This document shows positions 19,471-28,427 of a stretch of 64,000 nt of DNA, piece by piece (positions within the stretch are counted from its first letter, which is position 1; each line of letters opens with the position of its first letter). The DNA is from Pantoea cypripedii. GTDB taxonomy: Bacteria > Pseudomonadota > Gammaproteobacteria > Enterobacterales > Enterobacteriaceae. The translations under genes and the position numbers were made by a program. The notes under the pieces are model-generated. The model saw only the letters and a program-made list of their open reading frames with translations. It had not been told where the DNA came from and searched no databases. The DNA is taken from contig NZ_MLJI01000001.1 of the NCBI RefSeq assembly GCF_002095535.1, positions 1,725,832 to 1,789,831 on the forward strand. Direction: 5' to 3'.

Positions 19471-19748
19471 TATGCCCCCAATGTTAAGAACATATCCCGC
19501 CTGGGATGATGAGATAATAGGGCCGTAATCTAATCAATACAATGAATAATATCTAATTTTCTAATTAAAATCTTATGTGTTTTTGTGATGCCAGGAAAGC
19601 GCGTTTAAGCCATACATTGGCTAAACTCAGACCTATGGCATGGGACGAATATCTTTGGAGGAAATCAGGTAGTGATTTGATTAAACTATGCTTTAACGTA
19701 TTTTATTCGGTTTATTCCAACTACTTTTTCCTCAAGGAATCCTGTTGT

Positions 19749-20309
19749 ATGAATGAGTTTTCCATTCTTTGCCGCGTCATCGGCTCGCTGTTCAATCGTC
19801 AGCCGCAGGATCCGCTGCTGATGCCGCTGTTCACCTTGTTACGTGAAGGCAAATTACAGGCGCAGTGGCCGCTGGAGCAGGATGAGCTGCTGACCCGGCT
19901 GCAACAGAACAGCGACCCGCAGGCGCTGGCGGCGGATTACAACGCCTTGTTCGTGGGCAGTGATTGCAGCGTGCCGCCTTACGCTTCGCAGTGGCCGAAC
20001 GGGCCAACCGAAGCTGAGGTGCGCGCGTTTCTTAGCTCGCGTGGCATGCCGCTGGGTGAAGCCCCTGCGGATCATTTCGGTCAGTTGCTGCTGGCGGCTT
20101 CCTGGCTGGAAGACCAGTCGGCGGAAGATGAGTCTGCCGCACAACTGGCGCTGTTTGATGATTACCTGCTGCCGTGGTGCGGTGCGTTCCTGGGCAAAGT
20201 GGAAGCCCATGCCAGCACCGCGTTCTACCGCACGCTGGCGATGCTGAGCCGCGAAGCGATTCAGGCGATGCGCGACGAACTGGCGGAAAGCGAAGACGAC
20301 GCGGAGTAA
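19749..20309 (+). CDS. ycdY: TorD-like chaperone YcdY
   Basis: YcdY belongs to the NarJ/TorD/DmsD chaperone family and in E. coli raises YcdX phosphatase activity. The 186-residue, helix-rich protein has FNRQPQDPLLMPLF, the DYNALFVG motif, PPYASQWPNG and the AADHFGQLLLAASWL-like segment of the family. The in-frame extension back to 19575 is AT-rich and nonconserved, so ATG 19749, with AAGGA about ten bases upstream, is preferred. It has been separated from ycdX by the toxin-antitoxin pair and must have its own promoter in the AT-rich 280-base leader. Confidence 0.88.
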   Translation: MNEFSILCRVIGSLFNRQPQDPLLMPLFTLLREGKLQAQWPLEQDELLTRLQQNSDPQALAADYNALFVGSDCSVPPYASQWPNGPTEAEVRAFLSSRGMPLGEAPADHFGQLLLAASWLEDQSAEDESAAQLALFDDYLLPWCGAFLGKVEAHASTAFYRTLAMLSREAIQAMRDELAESEDDAE

Positions 20310-20310
20310 C

Positions 20311-21675
20311 TTACCAGCGGGGAGCGCTGCTGCCGAGAGGTACACCCGGTGTCGCCCACAGCTGGGGTGTGCCGGGCAAATAGGACGCGGCACGCAGCCT
20401 TGCACCAATGCCCCAGTGGGTAATTTCCAGTGCGGGCAGGGCATCGTCCGCTTGCGAGGCGATGCCGGTCTGTTCATTGCCTGGCGCAAAACCGTGCTGC
20501 TGCAACAGCAGAGCGGTACGTGCCAGCGACAAACGCGCCTGCCAGCCGGTGCCGTGGTTGCGCCGATGGCGTAATCCTTCCAGCACCGCCGCTGCCAGCA
20601 TATAACCGGTGGCGTGATCCAGCGCCTGCACCGGTAAGGGCGTCGGTGTTGCGCTTCCGCTCCACTGCATCCCCTGATGTGCAATGCCGCTCGCCATCTG
20701 CACCAGGCTGTCAAAACCGCGTCGGTTGCGCCACGGACCACTCCATCCCCAGGCATTCAGGCTGACATCCACCAGCCCCGGTGACAGTTGCTGGCGTGTG
20801 GCAGCATCCAGCCCCAGTTTTTCCAGCGCATCGGCGCGATAGCCATGCACCAGCACATCAGCCTGCATCAGTAAGCTACGTAGCTGTGCCAGCCCGTCAC
20901 GGCTTTTCAGGTCTAGCCGCGCGCAGCGTTTGCCGCTGGTGATCTCCTCTTCCAGCGTCGGTTCCTGCCAGCCGGGGGGATCGATACGCAACACCCGCGC
21001 ACCGAGACTGGCGAGAAAACGTGTGGCGACCGGACCAGCAATGATGCGCGTCAAATCCAGCACGCGGATGCCGTACAATGGCCGCGCCGCGCTGAGCGGC
21101 CAGTCGGGGATCGTCCCGCCTGCTATGGCCTGCTGGGCGAACAACGGCTCCTGGCTGACGGCAATCCCCTGTGGATGTTGCTGCCATTGCTGCACGCTGC
21201 GCATTTCGGCGGCGCAGCCACCCGCATCCACTATTGCCTGTTCCAGTGTCCCGGCCGACCACTGCATCACTTCTGCCGCCAGCGCGGCGCGATCCGCATG
21301 AACGCCAAGCACGCTTTCCATCGCCTGACGATGATGCGCTGCGTTGGTGTGCAGGCGAATCCAGCCGTCGCCAGTCGCGTAGTCACCGGCAAACGGGTCC
21401 CACAGCGCCGCAGACGGGCGATTCAGGGGGATAAAGCTATGCTGAAACCAGCGCGAGGCCAGCCGCACATTAACGCTTACCGGTGCCGGACGGCCCAGTA
21501 AATCGCTCAGCGCCTGGGTGGCGAGACCGATGCTGGTGGCCGCCAGTTCACTGACGGCGTAGCAGGAACGAAAGGTATCGGGTTGGGAAAAGGCCAGTGG
21601 GGGCGCAGTGTCGTCTGCGCCGCGTAATCCCTGCCACATCTGCTGCCAGAGTGCGGCAGCGAGTGAATAATCCAT
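20311..21675 (-). CDS. CaiB/BaiF-family (class III) CoA transferase
   Basis: A 454-residue protein. The family start motif GIRVLDLTRIIAGPVATRFLASLGARVLRIDPPG lies at residues 202-235, not at the N-terminus, followed by RCARLDLKSRDG, DVLVHGYR and the expected catalytic Asp353 in ALDHATGYMLAAAVLEGL. About 200 residues therefore precede the usual start of the fold. Class III enzymes exchange CoA between carboxylic acids; the substrates are unknown. The stop codons of this gene and ycdY are one base apart. Confidence 0.85.
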   Translation of the reverse strand: MDYSLAAALWQQMWQGLRGADDTAPPLAFSQPDTFRSCYAVSELAATSIGLATQALSDLLGRPAPVSVNVRLASRWFQHSFIPLNRPSAALWDPFAGDYATGDGWIRLHTNAAHHRQAMESVLGVHADRAALAAEVMQWSAGTLEQAIVDAGGCAAEMRSVQQWQQHPQGIAVSQEPLFAQQAIAGGTIPDWPLSAARPLYGIRVLDLTRIIAGPVATRFLASLGARVLRIDPPGWQEPTLEEEITSGKRCARLDLKSRDGLAQLRSLLMQADVLVHGYRADALEKLGLDAATRQQLSPGLVDVSLNAWGWSGPWRNRRGFDSLVQMASGIAHQGMQWSGSATPTPLPVQALDHATGYMLAAAVLEGLRHRRNHGTGWQARLSLARTALLLQQHGFAPGNEQTGIASQADDALPALEITHWGIGARLRAASYLPGTPQLWATPGVPLGSSAPRW

Positions 21676-21711
21676 GCGGAGCCTCCGGATAAATCGCGAT
21701 CCTCAAGCCGG

Positions 21712-22611
21712 TCAACGGCGGCGTAAGCGGGGGAAGCGTGCGTGCATACGCAGATTACGCAGATTAATCACCGCAATCGCCGTACCCAGCACCACCAGTG
21801 AAGCCCCAAGGATCTTAAAACTGTTCAGGCTATCGCCCAGGATGGCAATCCCCATCAGCACCGCCAGCACCGGGGTCAGCAGCGAATAGGGCATGATCAG
21901 ATTAACGTTGTACTTTTTCAGCAGCGCGTACCACAGGCTATAGGCGACGATGGACGAAGCAAGGGCGCTGTAGAGAATGCCAAACCAGCCACGCCAGCCA
22001 GCATGGCTCAGAGAATAAAATTGTTGTGATTCAGTGAGCCAGGACGCCACACCGACAATCGGCACCGCCAGGAACGAAATCCATCCGGTTAGCGTCAGCG
22101 GCTTAATCGGCGGGGATTTTTTCACGATCATATTGCTCACTGCCCAGCCGGTGGCGCTGCACAGCAGGATGCAGAGTACCCACCAGGCGGGAATGGTCGG
22201 GCTACCGGACAGCACCACCACGCCACTCAGGGATATCGCGATGCCAATCAGCTGCACCAGGCGTAGCTTCTCTTTCAGTATCACCATTGCCAGCAGCATG
22301 GCGATCGGGGTGCCGAGTTGCACCACAATCGCACCGGTCCCGGCGTCGGTATAACGCATGCCGACAAACAACAGCGAGAAGTGCAAAAAACCAAAGGTGA
22401 AGGCCAGTGCCAGCAGCCAGGGCAATTGTTCACGGGTGATGCGGCAGAAGGGGATCAGCACAATCGCCACCACCACAAAGCGCATCCAGGTCAGGAACAG
22501 CGGCGGAAGCTCCAGCAATCCCCACTTTATCGCTATGTTATTGAAGGCCCAGATGGAGACCACCATCAGAACCACAAAAAAATGCCGCACCGCCACAATG
22601 TCATCCTTCAC
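21712..22611 (-). CDS. EamA/DMT-family transporter
   Basis: A 299-residue inner-membrane protein with about ten hydrophobic segments arranged as two EamA repeats. WAFNNIAIKWGLLELPPLFLTWMRF in the first and the second-repeat pattern IVAYSLWYALLKKYNVNLIMPYSLLTPVLAVLMGIAILGDSL are typical of YdcZ/RhaT-like drug/metabolite transporters, especially the acetylserine/amino-acid exporter subgroup. Substrate and direction are inferred only at family level. It is transcribed towards the CoA transferase gene and is divergent from the amidotransferase gene. Confidence 0.88.
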   Translation of the reverse strand: MKDDIVAVRHFFVVLMVVSIWAFNNIAIKWGLLELPPLFLTWMRFVVVAIVLIPFCRITREQLPWLLALAFTFGFLHFSLLFVGMRYTDAGTGAIVVQLGTPIAMLLAMVILKEKLRLVQLIGIAISLSGVVVLSGSPTIPAWWVLCILLCSATGWAVSNMIVKKSPPIKPLTLTGWISFLAVPIVGVASWLTESQQFYSLSHAGWRGWFGILYSALASSIVAYSLWYALLKKYNVNLIMPYSLLTPVLAVLMGIAILGDSLNSFKILGASLVVLGTAIAVINLRNLRMHARFPRLRRR

Positions 22612-22779
22612 ACAAATTTTGTTCTCACCGGCTAATCATGGCATGAAGCGATGTATTTAGTGCGGAACGGGTAAAAATAATTTCTCTCAATGCTTAACTG
22701 TGAAAAATATAAGACATTGCAGGTAATTACTGTCAGACTGGTTTTCCGAAATATGACCTTGCAGAGGACAGTCTTCGGA

Positions 22780-23505
22780 ATGACACAGACCCGCGCGTTA
22801 CCCCTTGCCTTAATTCAGCTTGAAGTCCCGCCACCGGCCGTTGTGGCGCAAATTGGTGAACAACCCGCCTGGTTTATTGATGCGCTGGCATTACAGCCTG
22901 CTGATTACGTGATTGTGCGTCCGCACCTTGGCGATGCGCTACCTGCGTTTGACAGCATCAGCGGGGCGATCCTCAGCGGTTCCTGGGCGATGGTCACCGA
23001 TCATGCCGAATGGAGTGAACGCACCGCCGCCTGGATTCGCGCGGCGCTGGAAGCGGAGTTGCCGCTGCTCGGCGTCTGCTACGGGCATCAGCTGATGGCC
23101 TATGCGCTGGGAGGCAAAGTGGCCGATAACCCCAATGGCTGGGAGCGGGGACTCAAGGCGCTGACGCGTCACCCGCAGGCAGAAAATGACCCGTGGCTGG
23201 GTGCGCTGCCGGAGGATTTCGAGGCCTGGTTGTCGCATCGCCAGTCAGTGATCACCCCTCCGGCACAGGCGCAGGTACTGGCGTCCTCTGAACAGGATGG
23301 GTGCCAGATTTTGCGTTATTCCGCGCAGGCGTTATCGGTGCAATTCCACCCGGAATTCAGCCGCAACATCATGTTAGCCTGTCTGCCTGCGGGTGAGCCT
23401 GACGATGGCAGTGAACTGGCGGGCGAAGATTGGGCGCGAGAACTGTTGCGCAGCTTCTGGCAGCAAACGCGACCTCAGCCGCGCGTGCAGGCTCAGGGCG
23501 CGTAA
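22780..23505 (+). CDS. Class I glutamine amidotransferase-like protein
   Basis: A 241-residue stand-alone class I glutamine amidotransferase domain of the GuaA N-domain/YfeJ kind. The triad is present: Cys100 in LLGVCYGHQLM, His190 and Glu192 in VQFHPEFS. Such proteins release ammonia from glutamine or act as gamma-glutamyl hydrolases; no synthase partner is adjacent. ATG 22780 is chosen because conserved sequence begins there, with AGAGGA about 11 bases upstream; the frame is open to 22690 with further possible starts. The 3' end overlaps the convergent methyltransferase gene by 13 bases. Confidence 0.85.
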   Translation: MTQTRALPLALIQLEVPPPAVVAQIGEQPAWFIDALALQPADYVIVRPHLGDALPAFDSISGAILSGSWAMVTDHAEWSERTAAWIRAALEAELPLLGVCYGHQLMAYALGGKVADNPNGWERGLKALTRHPQAENDPWLGALPEDFEAWLSHRQSVITPPAQAQVLASSEQDGCQILRYSAQALSVQFHPEFSRNIMLACLPAGEPDDGSELAGEDWARELLRSFWQQTRPQPRVQAQGA

Positions 23506-24056
23506 TGACGGGTGCAGCGATAGACCCAGGCGGGTGGCACATTTTTCAGCACCCGCTGGCGCTGCCAGGTGAAATAACGTGACAGGCTGGGCTGCGTGAG
23601 CGAGGTGTACTGAAACTGCACAAACACGCCATGTGGACCCAGCGCATCATGGACGGCACGCAAAATCGCTTCGCGCGTGGTCGGCGGCAGCGACAGCAAT
23701 GGCAGGCCAGAAAATATCGCATCATATTCCCCGGATAAATACTCCGCTGAACAGGCGCGGACCTGCATACGGTCATCCGGGAGGGTACGCAGCGTCTTCA
23801 CCAGCTCCGGGCTGATCTCAAATACATCCAGTTGTGCCTGCGGTGACATGCGTTCCAGAATCTGCCGCGTCAGTACGCCATTTCCCGCCCCCAGCTCGGC
23901 AATACGCAGGCTGTGATCCCAGTTCACGGCATCCGTCATGGTGCGGCACAGCGTGGCGGAGGAGGGGGTAATGCTTCCCATCTTGCGGGGGTTACGAATG
24001 AACTGATGAACAAAGTTTGCTTTGGCGCGCATTAACGTCAGGGCTGAAGCCAACAT
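23493..24056 (-). CDS. SAM-dependent methyltransferase, PmtA-like
   Basis: A class I methyltransferase of 187 residues from ATG 24056. The segment FIRNPRKMGSITPSSATLCRTM precedes the SAM-binding motif IAELGAGNGVLTRQIL, then VFEISPELVKTL, and YDAIFSGLPLLSLPPTTREAIL. The arrangement is typical of phospholipid N-methyltransferase-like and rRNA-adenine-methyltransferase-like proteins of small size. ATG 24056 has AGGAG seven bases upstream; a start at 24086 is possible with a weaker signal. The substrate, perhaps a lipid, is an inference from the family. Confidence 0.8.
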   Translation of the reverse strand: MLASALTLMRAKANFVHQFIRNPRKMGSITPSSATLCRTMTDAVNWDHSLRIAELGAGNGVLTRQILERMSPQAQLDVFEISPELVKTLRTLPDDRMQVRACSAEYLSGEYDAIFSGLPLLSLPPTTREAILRAVHDALGPHGVFVQFQYTSLTQPSLSRYFTWQRQRVLKNVPPAWVYRCTRHYAP

Positions 24057-24304
24057 CTCTTTCTCCTGGTTAGTGTCCTGTTTCATATTGACCCTATTTA
24101 AGGGCCATGTTTCGCTTTTTGCTGCGTGGCAGGCAAAACTCAGAATTATCCGTATCACTCAACCAGATAACCTCACACCGTTTTTTCCTTCGGCGCGGTC
24201 ACAGTTTCCCATCGGCAGATCTGACAGCCTGGCTTTGATCGATCAATGTTAATAACAGGTTTCAAAGTTGTTGCATATCACTTCTGTCCCGCAAGGAGAA
24301 AACC

Positions 24305-25825
24305 ATGCGTTACGCCGCTCCTGGAGAACAAGGTTCTCTGATTACACTACAACAGCGTTATGGCAACTTTATCAACGGTGAGTTCGTGCCACCGGTGAAC
24401 GGTAACTACTTCGTTAACACCTCGCCGATCAATGCCTCGCCGATTGGTGAGTTCCCGCGTTCTGACCGCGATGATGTCGATAACGCTATCGCTGCCGCAC
24501 ACAAGGCGGCGGATGCCTGGGGAAAAACCTCGCCGCAGGCTCGTTCGCTGGTGCTGCTGAAAATCGCCGACCGTCTGGAGGAAAACCTCGAATATCTGGC
24601 CGTCAATGAAACCTGGGATAATGGCAAACCGGTGCGTGAAACCCTCGCCGCCGATATGCCGCTGGCGGTGGACCACTTCCGCTATTTCGCCGGTTGCGTG
24701 CGCGCCCAGGAAGGGACGGCGGCGGAAATTGATGAATTCACCGCGTCTTACCACTTCCATGAACCGCTGGGCGTGGTGGGGCAGATTATCCCGTGGAATT
24801 TCCCGTTGCTGATGGCGGCGTGGAAACTGGCCCCGGCGCTGGGAGCCGGTAACTGCGTGGTGCTGAAACCGGCGGAACAGACGCCGCTGTCCATCACCCT
24901 GTTTATGGAGCTGATTAAAGACCTGGTGCCACCCGGCGTGATCAACGTGGTCCATGGTTACGGTAAAGAAGCCGGTGAAGCGCTGGCCTCACATCCCGGC
25001 ATCGCCAAAATTGCCTTTACCGGATCGACCGCCACCGGCGGCCACATCCTCGAACTGGCGGCGAAAAGCCTGATTCCGTCCACGGTCGAGCTGGGCGGTA
25101 AATCCCCCAATATCTTCTTTGAAGACATTATGCAGGCGGAGGAAAGCTTTATTGAGAAAGCGGCAGAAGGGGTGGTGCTGGGCTTCCTGAATCAGGGCGA
25201 AGTTTGCACCTGCCCGTCACGTGCGCTGGTACAGGAATCGATCTTCGAACCCTTTATGGCGGCGGTGATGAAACGCATCAAAACCATTAAACGGGGCAAC
25301 CCGCTGGATACCGAAACGATGATCGGTGCCCAGGCGTCACAGCAACAGTTTGATAAAATCCTCTCTTATCTGGAAATTGCCCAGCAGGAAGGGGCGCAGG
25401 TGCTGCACGGCGGCGGTATTGAAAGCGTGGGTGAAGAGTTTGCCAGCGGCTACTACATCCAGCCGACGCTGCTGAAAGGCAGCAACAGCATGCGCGTGTT
25501 CCAGGAGGAAATCTTTGGGCCAGTGGTCGGGGTGCTGACGTTTAAAGATGAAGCGGAAGCCATCGCCCTCGCCAATGATTCGATGTATGGGCTCGGTGCC
25601 GGCGTCTGGACGCGCGATATCAACCGGGCTTACCGTATGGGACGCGCGATTAAAGCCGGGCGTGTGTGGACCAACTGCTACCATCTCTATCCGGCCCATG
25701 CGGCGTTCGGTGGCTACAAAAAATCCGGCATTGGCCGCGAAACCCATAAAATGATGCTCGATCATTATCAGCAAACCAAAAACCTGTTGGTGAGCTACAG
25801 CACCCAGCCGCTCGGCTTCTTCTGA
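24305..25825 (+). CDS. NAD-dependent aldehyde dehydrogenase, ExaC/AldB type
   Basis: A 506-residue aldehyde dehydrogenase. The catalytic Cys lies in [16 protein letters not shown], the general-base Glu in [12 protein letters not shown], and the Asn in [14 protein letters not shown]. The N-terminus [11 protein letters not shown] resembles Pseudomonas ExaC, and the body is very close to E. coli AldB; both oxidise acetaldehyde and other short aldehydes. The gene is monocistronic, with a classical terminator right after it. A TTGATCGATCAA palindrome at 24235-24246 lies in the promoter region, but its spacing does not fit FNR. Confidence 0.92.
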   Translation: MRYAAPGEQGSLITLQQRYGNFINGEFVPPVNGNYFVNTSPINASPIGEFPRSDRDDVDNAIAAAHKAADAWGKTSPQARSLVLLKIADRLEENLEYLAVNETWDNGKPVRETLAADMPLAVDHFRYFAGCVRAQEGTAAEIDEFTASYHFHEPLGVVGQIIPWNFPLLMAAWKLAPALGAGNCVVLKPAEQTPLSITLFMELIKDLVPPGVINVVHGYGKEAGEALASHPGIAKIAFTGSTATGGHILELAAKSLIPSTVELGGKSPNIFFEDIMQAEESFIEKAAEGVVLGFLNQGEVCTCPSRALVQESIFEPFMAAVMKRIKTIKRGNPLDTETMIGAQASQQQFDKILSYLEIAQQEGAQVLHGGGIESVGEEFASGYYIQPTLLKGSNSMRVFQEEIFGPVVGVLTFKDEAEAIALANDSMYGLGAGVWTRDINRAYRMGRAIKAGRVWTNCYHLYPAHAAFGGYKKSGIGRETHKMMLDHYQQTKNLLVSYSTQPLGFF

Positions 25826-25833
25826 TGCTTCAG

Positions 25834-25859
25834 GCAGCGGGTCCGCCCGCTGCTTTTTT
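25834..25859 (+). terminator. Rho-independent terminator of the aldehyde dehydrogenase gene
   Basis: GCAGCGGG-TCCG-CCCGCTGC forms an eight-base-pair GC stem followed by six T residues, immediately after the stop codon. Confidence 0.93.
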
Positions 25860-25948
25860 CCTGCCATGCCCCATTCGGACTATTCCTGTCACCATTCGCT
25901 TCTACCCTTTAAGGGCTTTTTCATTTCTCAGACACAGGATGGTGAACC

Positions 25949-27286
25949 ATGCGATATGCGGCAAGGTTGTCTGGCGGCCTGCTACTGGCAGCCAGTTTTA
26001 CCGCTTCTGCCATTCCCAGCGCCATACCCACTGGCGTGACCTGGTACGACCCCTCCCGCGCCTGGAACGGTTTTGTTTTGTTTCCCGGCAGTGATAACCA
26101 AACCCATCTGATCGATATGACCGGTAAAGAGGTGCAGCGCTGGCACTACGAAGGTTTTCCCAGCTGGCCGGTTCCGCGGGATCGGGCTGGTGGTCAACCC
26201 GGCCATCTGCTGGTGCAGCTGGAACGGCAGCAAAAACTGGCGGCTGAGGCCAATCCTGGTAACGGACTGGTGAATGCCAGCGTGGCGGAAGTGGACTGGA
26301 ACGGCAAGGTGCAGTGGCACTACGGTAGCCAGCAGCAGCCGGTGCATCAGCATCATGAAATCCAGCGGCTGCCGAATGGTAATACCCTGGTGCTGGGGGC
26401 CACGCTGCGGCAGCTGCCGGGTTATCACTACCGGGTGATTGATAACAGCATTGAAGAGGTCTCGCCGCAGGGTAAAAAAGTGTGGAGCTGGTCGGTGGCC
26501 GATCATCTGGATGAGCTGGGTTTTTCTGCGGCGCAGCTGGCAATGATCCGCGACAGCAACGATGCCGATTTCCTGCATATGAATACCGCAGCACCTCTTG
26601 GTCCCAATCACTGGTTCGATCGGGGGGATCAACGGTTTGCCCCGGACAACATTCTATTTAACTCCCGCAACGGCAATGTCGCGGTGATTATCGATCGTCA
26701 CAGCGGCAAAGTGGTGTGGCGTATCGGGCCAGATTATCCGGCCCTGAAACTGGATACCCCTCTGCCGCGCCCGCTCGATCAGATGATTGGCGAACACGAT
26801 GTACATATGATTGGGCCGGGCCTGCCCGGTGCCGGTAATCTACTGATTTTCGACAATCAGGGCAATGCGGGTTTTCCACCCACCCGGCAGGGCTTTTTCT
26901 CTGCATCACGCGTGATTGAGGTGAATCCGCAGACCCGGCAAATTGTCTGGGAATATACCGGCGAGAAATCGGGCCAGGCGATCTCGACCTTTTATAGCGC
27001 TTACATCAGCAATGCCCAGCGTCTGCCGAATGGCAACACGCTGATCAATGAAGGGCAGAGCGGACGGCTGTTTCAGGTGACGCCACAGGGGCAGATCGTC
27101 TGGGAGTATGTCAGCCCGTTTTATGGCAAAGCGATGCCGCGCGACCATTATGTGTCGAACACCGTGTATCGTGCCTATATGGTGGATTATCGCTGGGCGC
27201 CCGCAGGCACGCCGCACAGCGAGCAGGCGGTGACTGCTGACTGCACACGCTATCCGGCATTGCCGGGATGTTTGTCGTCGAAATAA
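25949..27286 (+). CDS. Arylsulfotransferase (ASST)-like secreted protein
   Basis: A 445-residue protein with a signal peptide (MRYAARLSGGLLLAASFTASA) and repeated beta-propeller-type blades of the form GNTLVLGA/GNTLINEG next to VVWRIG, IVWEYT and IVWEYV. Motifs HQHHEIQRLPNGNTLV, GEHDVHMIGPG and NAQRLPNGNTLINEGQSGRLFQV mark the PQQ-like propeller fold of arylsulfotransferases, which move sulfate between phenols in the periplasm. Two cysteines near the C-terminus (DCTRYPALPGC) could form a disulfide. It is shorter than the roughly 600-residue AssT enzymes and no dsbL/dsbI pair is adjacent, so enzymatic function is uncertain. Confidence 0.75.
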   Translation: MRYAARLSGGLLLAASFTASAIPSAIPTGVTWYDPSRAWNGFVLFPGSDNQTHLIDMTGKEVQRWHYEGFPSWPVPRDRAGGQPGHLLVQLERQQKLAAEANPGNGLVNASVAEVDWNGKVQWHYGSQQQPVHQHHEIQRLPNGNTLVLGATLRQLPGYHYRVIDNSIEEVSPQGKKVWSWSVADHLDELGFSAAQLAMIRDSNDADFLHMNTAAPLGPNHWFDRGDQRFAPDNILFNSRNGNVAVIIDRHSGKVVWRIGPDYPALKLDTPLPRPLDQMIGEHDVHMIGPGLPGAGNLLIFDNQGNAGFPPTRQGFFSASRVIEVNPQTRQIVWEYTGEKSGQAISTFYSAYISNAQRLPNGNTLINEGQSGRLFQVTPQGQIVWEYVSPFYGKAMPRDHYVSNTVYRAYMVDYRWAPAGTPHSEQAVTADCTRYPALPGCLSSK

Positions 27287-27413
27287 TCCAGGCTGGTTAA
27301 TCTCTGCACCATTAGCTCACTTTCTGCACTCCGTTGGTGATTCTCTGTTCAACGCGTCAGGCCGCACCAGATGACGCCTGGCGCGCTATCCCTTGCGCTC
27401 TGTGCATCCATGA

Positions 27414-27433
27414 TTAATTAATCAGTTATTTAA
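27414..27433. promoter_or_regulatory. TetR-regulon operator candidate 1
   Basis: TTAATTAATCAGTTATTTAA, one mismatch from the copy at 31625. It lies about 105 bases upstream of the binding-protein gene that opens the catabolic cluster. The motif also recurs before tetR and before the leftward operon at 39.8 kb. Confidence 0.75.
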
Positions 27434-27539
27434 AAACTGGCATAACGCTTGCAATTCTTCCTGTGCACCATCTTCGTTTTTTGTTTTTTTAATTCATCAG
27501 GGTCTTCAGGCATGTTGCCTTTCTACTGGAGTTAAAAGC

Positions 27540-28427
27540 ATGAGAATGAAAAGTCTGGTTGTTGCTGCATCGCTGTTGGTTTCTGCCCTCACGCAATCTG
27601 CTGTTCAGGCGGCTGACGCACCGCTGAAAATGCATGCTGACCTGCATGCCCAGCTGCCGGAAAAAATCCGCAGCAGTAAAACCCTCAACCTGGTCACCGA
27701 TGCCCATTACCCGCCGTGTGAATCCTTCGCCGAAGATAATAAAACCATGGTCGGTTTCGAGCCGGATCTGTGGGATGCCCTCGGCCAGGTGCTGGGGGTT
27801 AAAGTCAAACCGGTGTCGATTGATTTCGCCGGGCTGATCCCTGGGGTTAAAAGTGGTCGCTACGATGTGGCGATGGAGTGCATCTCTGACAGTGACGAAC
27901 GTGAAAAGCAGGTTTCGTTTGTTAACTATGCCTACGCTACCAGCGAGGTGTACACCCTCGCCAGTGAGAAATCTATCACCAACGATCCGCTGACCCTGTG
28001 TGGCCTGAAAGTGGGCGTGCAGACCGGCACTGACTTCGAAAAAGCCATCAGCGAGATCTACAGCCCGAACTGTAGCAAAAACGGTAAACCGGCGATCCAG
28101 CAGGTGACATTGCCTTCTGCGGACGCGGTGCTGCTGGGTCTCTACTCGGGGCGCGTGGATTTCGTCCTCAATGATGCGGCCTCGGTGGATGATATTAAGA
28201 AAAAAGCGCCACATCCGATCCGCACCGTGCAGATGCCGCTGATGCCGAAATACTACCTCGGCATCGTGGTGGCAAAAGAGAACACTCAGCTGGAGGATGT
28301 ACTGCTGAAGGCGCTCAACGTGCTGCATGAAACCGGCACCTACGACAAGATCATGGAGAAGTGGGATCTGGAGGCGATGAAGCTGGATAAACCCGGCATC
28401 AACCTCACCAGCACGCAGCCATTATGA
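27540..28427 (+). CDS. Polar amino-acid-type ABC importer, periplasmic binding protein
   Basis: A 295-residue family 3 solute-binding protein. A signal peptide ends at AVQAADAP; the mature part has LNLVTDAHYPPCESFAEDNKTMVGFEPDLWDALGQVLG, the GLIPGVKSGRYDVAMECISDSDERE motif and GLKVGVQTGTDFEKAI, as in glutamine/lysine-arginine-ornithine binding proteins. It is the first gene of the catabolic cluster, follows an operator candidate, and overlaps the FAD enzyme gene by four bases. The ligand is probably an amino acid or amine-type compound, a family-level inference. Confidence 0.9.
   Translation: MRMKSLVVAASLLVSALTQSAVQAADAPLKMHADLHAQLPEKIRSSKTLNLVTDAHYPPCESFAEDNKTMVGFEPDLWDALGQVLGVKVKPVSIDFAGLIPGVKSGRYDVAMECISDSDEREKQVSFVNYAYATSEVYTLASEKSITNDPLTLCGLKVGVQTGTDFEKAISEIYSPNCSKNGKPAIQQVTLPSADAVLLGLYSGRVDFVLNDAASVDDIKKKAPHPIRTVQMPLMPKYYLGIVVAKENTQLEDVLLKALNVLHETGTYDKIMEKWDLEAMKLDKPGINLTSTQPL

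Noticed and set aside
19575..19748. N-terminal extension of YcdY
   Set aside because: The in-frame stretch is AT-rich, has no family similarity, and a better start with a ribosome site is at 19749.
24235..24246. TTGATCGATCAA before the aldehyde dehydrogenase gene as an FNR site
   Set aside because: FNR sites need four bases between half sites; this palindrome has two.
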